A stretch of DNA of 64,000 nt from Saccharopolyspora ipomoeae (GTDB lineage: Bacteria; Actinomycetota; Actinomycetes; Mycobacteriales; Pseudonocardiaceae). Numbering within the stretch: the stretch's first letter is position 1; each line of letters opens with the position of its first letter. A program made the translations under genes and the position numbers. A model generated the notes under the pieces. The model saw only the letters and a program-made list of their open reading frames with translations. It was not told where the DNA came from and searched no databases. Of the stretch, positions 23,690 to 31,518 are shown one piece after another. The stretch lies in NCBI RefSeq assembly GCF_029952525.1, contig NZ_JASAOF010000001.1:186001-250000 (forward strand), given 5' to 3'.

Positions 23690-24838
23690 ATGGCCGAGCG
23701 ACGCCTGGGCGTCATCATGAACGGCGTCACCGGACGCATGGGATACCGGCAGCACCTGGTCCGGTCGGTTCTGGCCATCCGGGAGCAGGGTGGTGTCGAG
23801 CTCTCCGACGGCACGAAGGTGGTGCCGGACCCGGTCCTGGTGGGGCGGAACGAGGAGAAGCTCCGCGAGATCGCCAAGAACCACGGGATCGACCGCTGGA
23901 GCACCGATCTCGACGAGGTGCTGGGCGGACCGGACGAGCTGTACTTCGACTCGCAGCTGACCTCGGTGCGCGAACCCGCCATCACCCGCGCGCTGGCCGC
24001 GGGCAAGCACGTCTACACCGAGAAGCCGGTGGCCGACGACGTCGAGGGCGCCCTGCGGCTGGCCCGGCTGGCGCGCGAGGCGGGCGTGAAAACCGGTGTG
24101 GTGCACGACAAGCTGTACCTCCCGGGCCTGCTCAAGCTGCGCAGGCTGGTGGAATCCGGGTTCTTCGGACGGATCCTGTCGGTGCGCGGCGAGTTCGGCT
24201 ACTGGGTCTTCGAGGGCGACGACCAGCCCGCGCAGCGACCGAGCTGGAACTACCGCGCCGAGGACGGCGGCGGCATCGTCTCGGACATGTTCCCGCACTG
24301 GAACTACGTGCTGGAGAACCTCTTCGGCCGGGTCGAGGCGGTGACGGCCAAGGTCGTCACGCACGTCCCGGAGCGCTGGGACGAGCGCGGGCGCTCCTAC
24401 GCGGCCACCGCCGACGACGCGGCGTACGGCATCTTCGAGCTCTCCGGCGGCGTGATCGCGCAGATCAACTCGTCCTGGACCACGCGGGTGCACCGCGACG
24501 AGCTGGTGGAGTTCCACGTCGACGGCACGCACGGCAGCGCGGTGGCCGGGCTCCACCGCTGCGTCGCGCAGCACCGGGCGCACACGCCCAAGCCGGTGTG
24601 GAACCCGGACCTGGTGGAGACCACGCCGTTCCGGCAGCAGTGGTCGGCGGTGCCCGACAACCAGGAGTTCGACAACGGTTTCAAGGCGCAGTGGGAGCAG
24701 TTCCTGCGCCACCTCTGCGACGACGGCGACCACCCGTACGACTTCCTCGCGGGCGCGCGCGGCGTGCGGCTGGCCGAGGCGGGGCTGGAGTCCTCCCGCG
24801 AGGGACGCCGGGTCGAGCTGGGCGAGGTGACGTCGTGA
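23690..24838 (+). CDS. Gfo/Idh/MocA-family oxidoreductase (2)
   Basis: The product is 382 aa. It has the N-terminal Rossmann segment LGVIMNGVTGRMGYRQHLVR, the AAGKHVYTEKPVADDVEGAL motif with the catalytic Lys-Pro, and a C-terminal domain with SWNYRAEDGGGIVSDMFPHW. GAGGAGG lies 6 nt before ATG 23690. It leads a three-gene operon (overlapping GTGA stops) with DUF993 and a TIM-barrel isomerase. The GxTGRMGYRQHL start differs from the usual GxGxxG and is a subfamily mark. Substrate unknown, probably a sugar, cyclitol or glycoside. Confidence 0.9.
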   Translation: MAERRLGVIMNGVTGRMGYRQHLVRSVLAIREQGGVELSDGTKVVPDPVLVGRNEEKLREIAKNHGIDRWSTDLDEVLGGPDELYFDSQLTSVREPAITRALAAGKHVYTEKPVADDVEGALRLARLAREAGVKTGVVHDKLYLPGLLKLRRLVESGFFGRILSVRGEFGYWVFEGDDQPAQRPSWNYRAEDGGGIVSDMFPHWNYVLENLFGRVEAVTAKVVTHVPERWDERGRSYAATADDAAYGIFELSGGVIAQINSSWTTRVHRDELVEFHVDGTHGSAVAGLHRCVAQHRAHTPKPVWNPDLVETTPFRQQWSAVPDNQEFDNGFKAQWEQFLRHLCDDGDHPYDFLAGARGVRLAEAGLESSREGRRVELGEVTS

Positions 24839-25989
24839 GCCTGCTCCTCCCCCGGGCCGACGGGCGGGTGGTCGCCCACACCACCGGTGCTCCGCGCGAG
24901 TGGCCGCGACCGGCCGGGCCGCTGCGGTCCCGGGCCGCGTTCGCCGCAGCTCACGTGGTGCCGCGCGTGCTGGGCGAGAACGTGCCGGGCGCCCCGGCCG
25001 ACATCGACTGGGACGCGACGCTGGCCTACCGGCACCGGATCTGGTCCTACGGGCTCGGCGTCGCCGAGGCGATGGACACAGCGCAGCGCGGGATGGGCGT
25101 GGGCTGGCCGGAGGCCGCCGAGCTGGTGCGCCGCTCGGCGTCCGAGGCCCGCTCGGTCGGCGGGACCATCGCGGCCGGCGCGGGCACCGACCACCTCACC
25201 GGGACGCCGTCGTTGGCGCAGGTCCTCGACGGTTACCGGGAGCAGGTCGCGGTCGTGGCCGGTGCGGGCGCGCGGGTCATCCTGATGGCCTCGCGCGCGC
25301 TGGCGGCGGTGGCCCGCTCGGCCGACGACTACGCGTCGGTCTACGGCGCCCTGCTGGACGAGGCCGACGAACCGGTGATCCTGCACTGGCTGGGCCCGAT
25401 GTTCGACCCGGCGCTGAGCGGCTACTGGGGCAGCGACGACGTCGCGACGGCGACGAAGACGTTCCTGGAGATCATCCGCGCCCGTCCGGAGAAGGTCGAC
25501 GGCGTGAAGGTCTCGCTGCTCGACGCCGAGCACGAGACCGCGCTGCGCCGGGAGCTCCCCGCAGGCGTGCGGCTCTACACCGGCGACGACTTCAACTACC
25601 CGGATCTCATCGTCGGCGAGGGCGGGGAGCACTCGGACGCGCTGCTGGGGATCTTCGCCGCGATCTACCCGGCGGCATCGGCGGCGATCCAGGCACTGGA
25701 CGCCGACGACCCGGCGACGGCTCGGTCCATCCTGGACAGCACGAAGCCGTTGGGGCGTCACATCTTCGAGCAACCGACGTTCCACTACAAGACCGGGATC
25801 GCGTTCCTGTCCTGGCTCAACGGGCACCAGCCGGGGTTCTCGATGGCGGGCGGGCTGCACGCGGGCCGGTCGGTGCCGCACCTCGCGGAGGTGTTCCGGC
25901 TGGCCGACGAGGCGGGCCTGCTGGTCGACCCGACCGCGGCCGAGGAGCGGATGCGCGGGTTCCTGGCGGTGAACGGGGTGGGACGGTGA
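24835..25989 (+). CDS. DUF993 family protein (dihydrodipicolinate synthase-like TIM barrel)
   Basis: The product is 384 aa and matches DUF993 by RHRIWSYGLGVAEAMDTAQR, GTIAAGAGTDHL and GYWGSDDVATATKTFLEII, with VDGVKVSLLDAEHE supplying a candidate Schiff-base lysine. These proteins look like distant class I aldolases (DapA-like); no enzyme activity is known to me. The GTG start overlaps the Gfo/Idh stop. Position between an oxidoreductase and an isomerase suggests C-C bond cleavage of a keto intermediate; that is inference. Confidence 0.85.
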   Translation: MSLLLPRADGRVVAHTTGAPREWPRPAGPLRSRAAFAAAHVVPRVLGENVPGAPADIDWDATLAYRHRIWSYGLGVAEAMDTAQRGMGVGWPEAAELVRRSASEARSVGGTIAAGAGTDHLTGTPSLAQVLDGYREQVAVVAGAGARVILMASRALAAVARSADDYASVYGALLDEADEPVILHWLGPMFDPALSGYWGSDDVATATKTFLEIIRARPEKVDGVKVSLLDAEHETALRRELPAGVRLYTGDDFNYPDLIVGEGGEHSDALLGIFAAIYPAASAAIQALDADDPATARSILDSTKPLGRHIFEQPTFHYKTGIAFLSWLNGHQPGFSMAGGLHAGRSVPHLAEVFRLADEAGLLVDPTAAEERMRGFLAVNGVGR

Positions 25990-26834
25990 CCGATCTGGAC
26001 CGGTTGTCGCTGAACATCGCGACGACGAAGAAGTGGACGCTGCGCCAGGCCGTGGAGGGCGCGGCGCGCGCCGGGCTCCCGGCGGTGGGCCTGTGGCGGG
26101 ACCGGGTCGCCGAGGAGGGGCTGGCCTCGTCGGCGAAGCTGGTCCGCGACGCGGGCCTGCGGGTGTCGAGCCTGTGCCGGGGCGGGTTCCTCACCGCCTC
26201 GGACGAGACGGGGGTGCGCGCGGCGCTGGAGGACAACCGCGCGGCGATCGTCGAGGCGGAGGCGCTGGGCACGGACGCGCTGATCCTGGTCGTCGGCGGG
26301 CTTCCCGAGGGCGATCGGGACCTGGCCGGGGCCCGCGCGCGGGTGGCCGATCGGCTCGCCGACCTCGCCCCGTTCGCCCGCGACCACGGCGTCCGGCTCG
26401 TCCTGGAGCCGCTGCACCCGATGTACTGCGCGGATCGCGCGGTCGTCTCGACGCTGGAGCAGGCGCTGGACCTGGCGGCCCCGCACCCGGCGGAGGAGGT
26501 GGCGGTCGTGGTCGACACCTTCCACGTCTTCTGGGACCCGGTGCTGGCGGGCGGCATCGCCCGCGCGGGCCGGGAGAACCGCATCGCCTCGTACCAGGTC
26601 TGCGACTTCAACCTGCCGATCGCCCGGGACGCGCTGCTGTCGCGGGGCATGATGGGCGACGGCGTCGTCGACTTCGCCGCCGTCACGCGCATGGTCGCCG
26701 CCACCGGCTACTCCGGCGACGTCGAGGTGGAGATCTTCAACGCCGAGATCTGGGACTCCCCCGGCGACCAGGTCGTCGCCACCATGAGCGACCGCTACCG
26801 GGAACTGGTGCTGCCCCACCTGCACTCGACCTGA
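25986..26834 (+). CDS. sugar phosphate isomerase/epimerase-like TIM barrel (AP endonuclease 2 family)
   Basis: The product is 282 aa with the xylose-isomerase-like TIM barrel pattern: LSLNIATTKKWTLRQAVEGA at the start, LVLEPLHPMYCADRAVVST with the metal-binding Glu, VVVDTFHVFWDP with metal-binding Asp/His, and DVEVEIFNAEIWD near the end. Such enzymes isomerise, epimerise or eliminate keto-sugars using a divalent metal. The GTG start overlaps the DUF993 stop. A strong hairpin follows 8 bp after its stop. Confidence 0.88.
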   Translation: MTDLDRLSLNIATTKKWTLRQAVEGAARAGLPAVGLWRDRVAEEGLASSAKLVRDAGLRVSSLCRGGFLTASDETGVRAALEDNRAAIVEAEALGTDALILVVGGLPEGDRDLAGARARVADRLADLAPFARDHGVRLVLEPLHPMYCADRAVVSTLEQALDLAAPHPAEEVAVVVDTFHVFWDPVLAGGIARAGRENRIASYQVCDFNLPIARDALLSRGMMGDGVVDFAAVTRMVAATGYSGDVEVEIFNAEIWDSPGDQVVATMSDRYRELVLPHLHST

Positions 26835-26842
26835 TCGCCTTC

Positions 26843-26900
26843 GGTCGGACGTTCGCACCTGTTGGCCCGAGGCCGACGGGTGCGAACGCGCATCCGACCG
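26843..26900 (+). terminator. long imperfect hairpin ending the LacI-controlled operon
   Basis: The left arm (26843-26867: GGTCGGA, CGTTCGCACC, TGTTGGCC) pairs with the right arm (26871-26900: GGCCGACG, GGTGCGAACG, TCCGACC) around a 3-nt CGA loop, with a small bulge. It begins 8 bp after the last stop codon. Confidence 0.65.
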
Positions 26901-27063
26901 GTTCCTGCTGCTCGAGCGCGGGCGGAGCCTCGGCAGCCACGAGAGGGCCGACGTCACCCTCGACCACCTCACCCACCGGATGGTCGGCGGCGCCGAACCC
27001 GACGCCCTCGCCCGCGAACTCGACGCGGACCGACCCTGGCCAACCCGCCGACCGACCCGATAG
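26896..27063 (+). pseudogene. relic: C-terminal tail of an ABC sugar-transport ATPase
   Basis: The frame ending with TAG at 27061 reads DRFLLLERGRSLGSHERADV, then TLDHLTHRMVGGAEPDALAR and EL. This matches the end of RbsA/XylG-type sugar ABC ATPases (VLLLDKGR...GTY.R.E.S..EL..LMAGGAEL..L..EL). No start, Walker motifs or rest of the gene remain; only about 55 codons survive next to the hairpin. It implies that this sugar locus once had an ABC importer, now replaced by the MHS permease. The assignment rests on pattern memory. Confidence 0.6.
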
Positions 27064-27066
27064 CCT

Positions 27067-27080
27067 ACCAAGCACTTGCT
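27067..27080. promoter_or_regulatory. KstR2-like operator
   Basis: ACCAAGCACTTGCT matches the published KstR2 pattern AnCAAGnnCTTGnT at every fixed position. It lies 99 bp upstream of the SDR start. KstR2 is a TetR-family repressor of steroid C/D-ring catabolism in actinobacteria; other TetR proteins could use a similar site. Confidence 0.5.
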
Positions 27081-27108
27081 TGTCCTGGTTTCGGGGTGAG
27101 GTCGAGGA

Positions 27109-27154
27109 CCCGATTTCAATGGAAGTCGGGATCCCGATTTCCATTGAAATCGGG
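27109..27154. repeat. 46-bp near-perfect palindrome
   Basis: Two 23-bp halves (CCCGATTTCAATGGAA... and ...TTCCATTGAAATCGGG) differ at a single position. It sits between the KstR2-like box and the TTG start of the SDR gene, in the likely 5' leader, so it could act as hairpin or operator. Confidence 0.7.
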
Positions 27155-27178
27155 GTTCTACGAGGTGAGGAGGCGGGT

Positions 27179-27970
27179 TTGGCGACGTTGCCGATGTTCC
27201 GGCTGGACGGCCGGGTGGCGTTGGTGTCCGGGGCCGGGCGCGGGATCGGGGCCGCGACCGCGTTGGGCCTGGCGGAGGCCGGGGCCGACGTGGCGGTGCT
27301 GTCCCGCACGCCCGAGCAGATCGAGTCCGTGGCGAAGCAGGCCCGCGAGCTGGGGCGACGTGCCGTGGCGATCCCGACGGACGCCGGGGACCCGGAGGCC
27401 GTCTCAGCGGCCGTGACCCGGGCCGCCGAGGAGCTCGGACGGCTCGACGTCGTGGTGAGCGTGACCGGCGGGTCGATGCCGCGGCCGTTCACCGACACCC
27501 ACGACGAGGCGCTGCGGAAGTCCTTCGAGAACAACGTGGTCCACGGCGTCCGGCTGGTGCGCGAGGCCGTGCCGCACCTGACCAGGTCGGACTCCGCGAG
27601 CGTGGTGATGGTCTCCAGCAGCACCGGCCACCTCGTCGGGCGCGGCTACCTCGCCTACGGCGCCGCCAAGGCGTCGCTGGACCACGCGGTCCGCATGATG
27701 GCCGCCGACCTCAACCCGAACATCCGCGTCAACGCGGTCGCCCCCGGCGCCATCCTCACCGAAGCCCTCGAAGTCGTAGCAGCGGACCCGACGATGAAGG
27801 CCACCCTCGAAGAGCACACCCCGCTCCGCCGCATCGGCACCCCCGAGGACGTCGCAGCGGCCATCCTCTACCTCGCCTCCCCGGCCTCGTCCTACGTCAC
27901 GGGCCAGGTCCTGGCGGTGGACGGGGGTCTCGTCACCCCCAACATGCCCCTCCCCATCCCCGACGTGTGA
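27179..27970 (+). CDS. short-chain dehydrogenase/reductase (Rv0927c-like)
   Basis: The product is 263 aa with a classical SDR fold: cofactor loop SGAGRGIGAAT near residue 18, SMPRPF region, and catalytic Ser with YGAAK (YxxxK). The C-terminus ends DGGLVTPNMPLPIPDV, a tail I remember from mycobacterial Rv0927c-type SDRs annotated as hydroxysteroid-dehydrogenase-like. The TTG start at 27179 is chosen because GAGGAGG lies 5 nt upstream; an ATG six codons in has no such site. The KstR2-like box upstream hints at steroid or acyl-CoA metabolism. Confidence 0.85.
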   Translation: MATLPMFRLDGRVALVSGAGRGIGAATALGLAEAGADVAVLSRTPEQIESVAKQARELGRRAVAIPTDAGDPEAVSAAVTRAAEELGRLDVVVSVTGGSMPRPFTDTHDEALRKSFENNVVHGVRLVREAVPHLTRSDSASVVMVSSSTGHLVGRGYLAYGAAKASLDHAVRMMAADLNPNIRVNAVAPGAILTEALEVVAADPTMKATLEEHTPLRRIGTPEDVAAAILYLASPASSYVTGQVLAVDGGLVTPNMPLPIPDV

Positions 27971-27977
27971 GGTCCGG

Positions 27978-28931
27978 TCACTCGCAGGCGGCTCCGTCGC
28001 CGTCTCCGTCCAGTTTGGACGAGTAGCCGGTGTCGCCGCGGTGCAGCGGAGCGGCGCCGGCGGCGCGGGCCTGCGCGCAATCGGCGTAGTAGGCGGGGAG
28101 CACCACCTCGCCGGCGCCGGGAACCGGAGCGGGCGCGGGCACCGGGGCGGCCTGCACCGGCGGGTGGCACCCCTCGCCCCACAGCCCGCGGCCCGCGGTC
28201 TTCGCGGTCGCCTCCGCCTGGACGAGTTCGGCGGTCAGGCCTTCGGCCAGGAACGACTGCGGGTAGAACTCCGCCGCGCCCTGCTGCAGCGCGAGCGAGG
28301 AGTACTCGGCGCCGTCGGGCAGGATCAACGAGACCTCCGGGTCGGGACTGCGCCCGCTGCTCCAGCCGACGCCGAAGGCGGCGCGCACCGTCACCCCGCG
28401 CAGCGACCGCTCGGCGAAGGCCCGGGCCTCGGCACCCCAGCACTCCCCCGCCGGTGGCGTCTGCAGCCCGGCGAGGCGCACGACCTGCGGGTCGCGACCG
28501 GGAACCCGGATCAGCACCCGGTCGTCGTCGAGGACGTCGAGCACCAGCGCCTGGTCCTGCGGCGGCGCGGGCGCGACGACGGGTGAGGGCGTGGCCACCG
28601 ACGGCGGCGGCGAACTCGGCTCCCGCAGCACCTGCGGCCCGGCCGGTTGCGCCCGCTCGTCGTGCTCGGCCAGCCCGCCGATCGCCAGCAGCGCGATCAC
28701 GGCAGCGAGCGCGGACGTCCCCGCGATCAGCGGTGCCCGCTTCGAGCCGCCCCGCCGGTACCAGTGGGCGCCGACGGCCGGCCAGAGCGTCAGCGGCCAG
28801 AACACCGCGGCGACCACCCCGGCCATCACCCACGGCCACGCGCGCCCCTGCCGGGCACGCTGCTGCCAGAGCAGCACGCTCATGACCACCGTCGCCACCA
28901 TGCCGACCAGGTAGACGATCCCGAAGACCAT
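27978..28931 (-). CDS. membrane protein with nuclease-like (TNase) and Excalibur domains
   Basis: The product is 317 aa. Two to three N-terminal membrane segments (IVYLVGMVATVVMSVLLW; PLIAGTSALAAVIALLAIGG) and a Pro-rich linker precede a staphylococcal-nuclease-like domain (about 125-235: VLDVLDDDRVLIRVPG ... VVRLAGLQTP) and a C-terminal Excalibur calcium-binding motif (YYADCAQARAAG ... LDGDGDGAACE). It should face the outside. Catalytic Arg/Glu of true nucleases are not all clear, so activity is uncertain. GAGGAG lies 4 nt before ATG 28931. Confidence 0.85.
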   Translation of the reverse strand: MVFGIVYLVGMVATVVMSVLLWQQRARQGRAWPWVMAGVVAAVFWPLTLWPAVGAHWYRRGGSKRAPLIAGTSALAAVIALLAIGGLAEHDERAQPAGPQVLREPSSPPPSVATPSPVVAPAPPQDQALVLDVLDDDRVLIRVPGRDPQVVRLAGLQTPPAGECWGAEARAFAERSLRGVTVRAAFGVGWSSGRSPDPEVSLILPDGAEYSSLALQQGAAEFYPQSFLAEGLTAELVQAEATAKTAGRGLWGEGCHPPVQAAPVPAPAPVPGAGEVVLPAYYADCAQARAAGAAPLHRGDTGYSSKLDGDGDGAACE

Positions 28932-29055
28932 CGGACTCCTCACTGCGCTCGGGTTCGGAGAACGATGATCCCTCACCCGATCGAGTGGCCGCGGTCAGAT
29001 CACCCGGAACACCACCCCACCGGAGCAACGGCGTCCGGTCGGAACGGGGGGCTCC

Positions 29056-29122
29056 ATACGTATTCATCCGGAGTTGATCGCTCCGGTACCACGGCGATCT
29101 CGCTGGAGTAGTATTCGTATGC
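29056..29122. promoter_or_regulatory. candidate operators of LacI regulator (2)
   Basis: ATACGTATTCA at 29056-29066 recurs, inverted and identical over 11 bases, at 34811-34821 before the bicupin operon. A related GTATTCGTATGC lies at 29111-29122, close to the gene start. Confidence 0.5.
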
Positions 29123-29145
29123 AGATCTGCCGAGGAGGGAAAGCC

Positions 29146-30135
29146 TTGATCACCAGTCGCGACGTGGCTCGTCTGGCGGGAGTGTCGCAGCCGACGGTGT
29201 CGCGGGCGCTGCGCGGCGATCAGCGCGTTTCCGAGGCTACTAGGGAACGGGTCCAGCGCGCGGCCGATGCGCTCAACTACGTGCCGAGCGAGACCGGCCG
29301 CAGCCTGTCCACGCGGATGACCAAGCGCATCGGCGTCGTGGTCACCGACCTGACCAACCCGTTCTACCCACACCTGATCGGGCCGCTGCACGACGAGCTG
29401 GAGCAGCACGGCTACCGGATGATGCTGTTCACCGAGCGCTCCGAGACGGCGGTGGCCAGCCAGCGGCTGCTGGACCACTCGATCGACGGCGTCGTGCTGG
29501 CGACCGCGACCGTCGGCTCCCGGCTGCCCGACGACCTGCAGCGGCGCGAGCTGCCGTTCGTCTTCCTCAACCGCGAGGCCGGTGGTCAGCCCGCCGACGC
29601 CGCCGTGGTGGACAACGAGCTGGGCGGCAGGCTCGTCGCCCGCGAGCTGGCGCGGCTGGGGCACCGGAACATCGCCCACATCGGCGGCCCGGCCGACACC
29701 ACCACCGGCCGCGACCGCGAGATGGGCTTCCGCCTCGGGCTGTCCGAGGCGGGCATCGGGCTGCCCGAGGACGCCGTGCGGCGCGGCCCCTTCGACTTCG
29801 ACACCGGGTACCGGGCGCTGGCCGAGGTCCTGGACGGCCCGCAGCCGCCGAGCGCGGTGTTCTGCGGCAACGACGTGATCGCGATCGGCGCGTTCAACGC
29901 CGCCAAGGCGCGCGGCGTGCGCATCCCGGAGGACCTGACGCTGGTCGGCTTCGACGACATCCCGATGGCGGCGTGGGAGGCCTTCGACCTCACCACCGTG
30001 CACTACGACCTGGCCGAACTCGCCCAGGAGGCGGCTCGTCTCGTGGTGCAGCGCATCGAATCCCGCGACGCCGAACCCCGCCGCACGCTGTTCACCCCGG
30101 AACTCGTCCTGCGCGGCACCCACGCCGCCCGCTAG
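29146..30135 (+). CDS. LacI-family transcriptional regulator (2)
   Basis: The product is 329 aa with helix-turn-helix ITSRDVARLAGVSQPTVSRA at the very N-terminus, hinge near residue 50 (SETGRSLSTRMTKRIGVVVT) and a type I periplasmic-binding effector domain ending GFDDIPMAAWEAFDLTTVHY. The TTG start is preferred because GAGGAGGG lies 5 nt upstream; ATG 29119 is an alternative. No metabolic operon is adjacent, but a shared 11-mer links it to the bicupin operon 5 kb away. Confidence 0.88.
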   Translation: MITSRDVARLAGVSQPTVSRALRGDQRVSEATRERVQRAADALNYVPSETGRSLSTRMTKRIGVVVTDLTNPFYPHLIGPLHDELEQHGYRMMLFTERSETAVASQRLLDHSIDGVVLATATVGSRLPDDLQRRELPFVFLNREAGGQPADAAVVDNELGGRLVARELARLGHRNIAHIGGPADTTTGRDREMGFRLGLSEAGIGLPEDAVRRGPFDFDTGYRALAEVLDGPQPPSAVFCGNDVIAIGAFNAAKARGVRIPEDLTLVGFDDIPMAAWEAFDLTTVHYDLAELAQEAARLVVQRIESRDAEPRRTLFTPELVLRGTHAAR

Positions 30136-30196
30136 GGGCTGCACGTGCGTGGTGGCGCTCAGGTCCCGCCACCCGCACCGCCGCGCGGAACAACTC

Positions 30197-30838
30197 TCAC
30201 AACGCCGAGATCGTCGTTCCGGTCAGCCGAAGTCCGGCGTTGCGGAGCATGCGGCGGCCGACGATCCGCTGGAACGCCAGCAGCAGGACGACCACGACGA
30301 CCAGCAGCACGTCGTCGAGCAGCGGAACCAGGTCGACCGGCAGCGTCAGCGCCATCACGACGCGCCCGGCCGCGTCCAGCAGGAACATCGCACCCCAGAA
30401 CGCGGTGCACGACCACAGCACGCGGCGGAAGGCCGGGTAGCGCTCCCAGTTGGCGGCCCACTCGGCTCTGCGCTGGTCATCGAAGATCGCCGCCGCCGCG
30501 CTGTAGAGCAGCGGTCTGCGGGCGAACAGCGTTGCCAGCAGCAGGATTCCGAGCGCGGCGGTGCCCCACGCGGCGCGCACCAGCAGCAGTCGCGGGTCAC
30601 CGGTCACCAGCGACATGACGGCGCTGAGCGCCACCGCGCCGAGCACGAACAGCGTCACCCCGCCGACCCGCCGCTCGGTGGCGCAGGAGCGCGCGGCGCG
30701 GATCACCGGCACGGCCGCGGCCAGCAGCAGGGACGCGGTCGGGGCGAGCCCGGCGATGCGGGCGAGGTAGTAGACCGCGACGGGTCCGAGCAGGTCGGGG
30801 CCGATCCGGCGCAGCAGCGGCCGCAGGTCGTCCTTCAC
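30197..30838 (-). CDS. VC0807-family integral membrane protein
   Basis: The product is 213 aa with about five to six membrane segments (ASLLLAAAVPVIRAA, VTLFVLGAVALSAVMSLV, LLLVRAAWGTAALGILLLAT, MFLLDAAGRVVMALTLP, LLDDVLLVVVVVLLLAF). This pattern, including RRPLLYSAAAA and RYPAFRRVLW, fits VC0807-type proteins of unknown function. The GTG start overlaps the tetR stop (GTGA), so it is co-translated with the TetR regulator and is probably its target. Confidence 0.8.
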   Translation of the reverse strand: MKDDLRPLLRRIGPDLLGPVAVYYLARIAGLAPTASLLLAAAVPVIRAARSCATERRVGGVTLFVLGAVALSAVMSLVTGDPRLLLVRAAWGTAALGILLLATLFARRPLLYSAAAAIFDDQRRAEWAANWERYPAFRRVLWSCTAFWGAMFLLDAAGRVVMALTLPVDLVPLLDDVLLVVVVVLLLAFQRIVGRRMLRNAGLRLTGTTISAL

Positions 30839-31440
30839 GCCGGAGCTCCCGCGCGGACCGCGAGCTCGATGGCCGTGACGACTTCGCGCTGGTAGAGCTC
30901 CAGGTCGACGTCGGATCCGTCGCGGACGCGCTGCGCGGCGGCGTCGACGCTCGCGCGGATCAGCACCGCCATCGAGCGGGTGTCGAAGTCCCGGAACTCG
31001 CCGCTGCGCTGGCCGTCGGCGAGGATCTCGGCCAGCCCGGCGACGCTGTGGTCCTGGCTGCCGACGCTGGTGTAGCCCTCGCCGTCGGCGGTGCGCAGGT
31101 GCGGGCCGATCTCGGTGAGCGCGGTGATCTCGGCCGGGTGCTCGCGCAGGAATCGCAGGTTGGACTCCAGGTAGGCGCGCAGCTTGCCGGTCATCGTCGG
31201 TTCGGCGTCGATGCGCGGCGTCATCTCCTCGGAGGCAGCGCCGAAGACCTCCAGGACGATCTGGCGGAGCAGGTCGTCCTTGTCGGCGAAGTGGTAGGAG
31301 ATGAGGCGCGGGCTGCTCAGCCCGGCCTTCTCGGTGATCCGCGCGAAACTCGCCTTGGCGTAACCGACTTCGGCGATGGTCTCGATCGCGGCGCGCACGA
31401 TCTGAGTCCGCCGGGCCTCGGTGGTGAACGTCCGTGCCAC
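30835..31440 (-). CDS. TetR-family transcriptional regulator
   Basis: The product is 201 aa. The N-terminal helix-turn-helix reads RRTQIVRAAIETIAEVGYAK then SFARITEKAGLSSPRLISYH. The C-terminal ligand domain is unassigned. The GTG start has GGGGAGGGG upstream. It is followed in overlap by a VC0807-type membrane protein, and a perfect inverted repeat (31460-31477) lies in its promoter, consistent with autorepression of a small two-gene operon. Confidence 0.9.
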   Translation of the reverse strand: MARTFTTEARRTQIVRAAIETIAEVGYAKASFARITEKAGLSSPRLISYHFADKDDLLRQIVLEVFGAASEEMTPRIDAEPTMTGKLRAYLESNLRFLREHPAEITALTEIGPHLRTADGEGYTSVGSQDHSVAGLAEILADGQRSGEFRDFDTRSMAVLIRASVDAAAQRVRDGSDVDLELYQREVVTAIELAVRAGAPA

Positions 31441-31459
31441 GAACGGCCCCTCCCCAGTT

Positions 31460-31477
31460 TTTATCTGACTGGATAAA
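31460..31477. promoter_or_regulatory. TetR operator candidate
   Basis: TTTATC and GATAAA form a perfect inverted repeat across a 6-bp spacer, 20 bp upstream of the tetR start. A further GGATAAA copy at 31491-31497 follows in the same direction. Confidence 0.6.
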
Positions 31478-31518
31478 CACTACATCAGCCGGATAAATCC
31501 TGGGAAGGGGCCGCCCGC

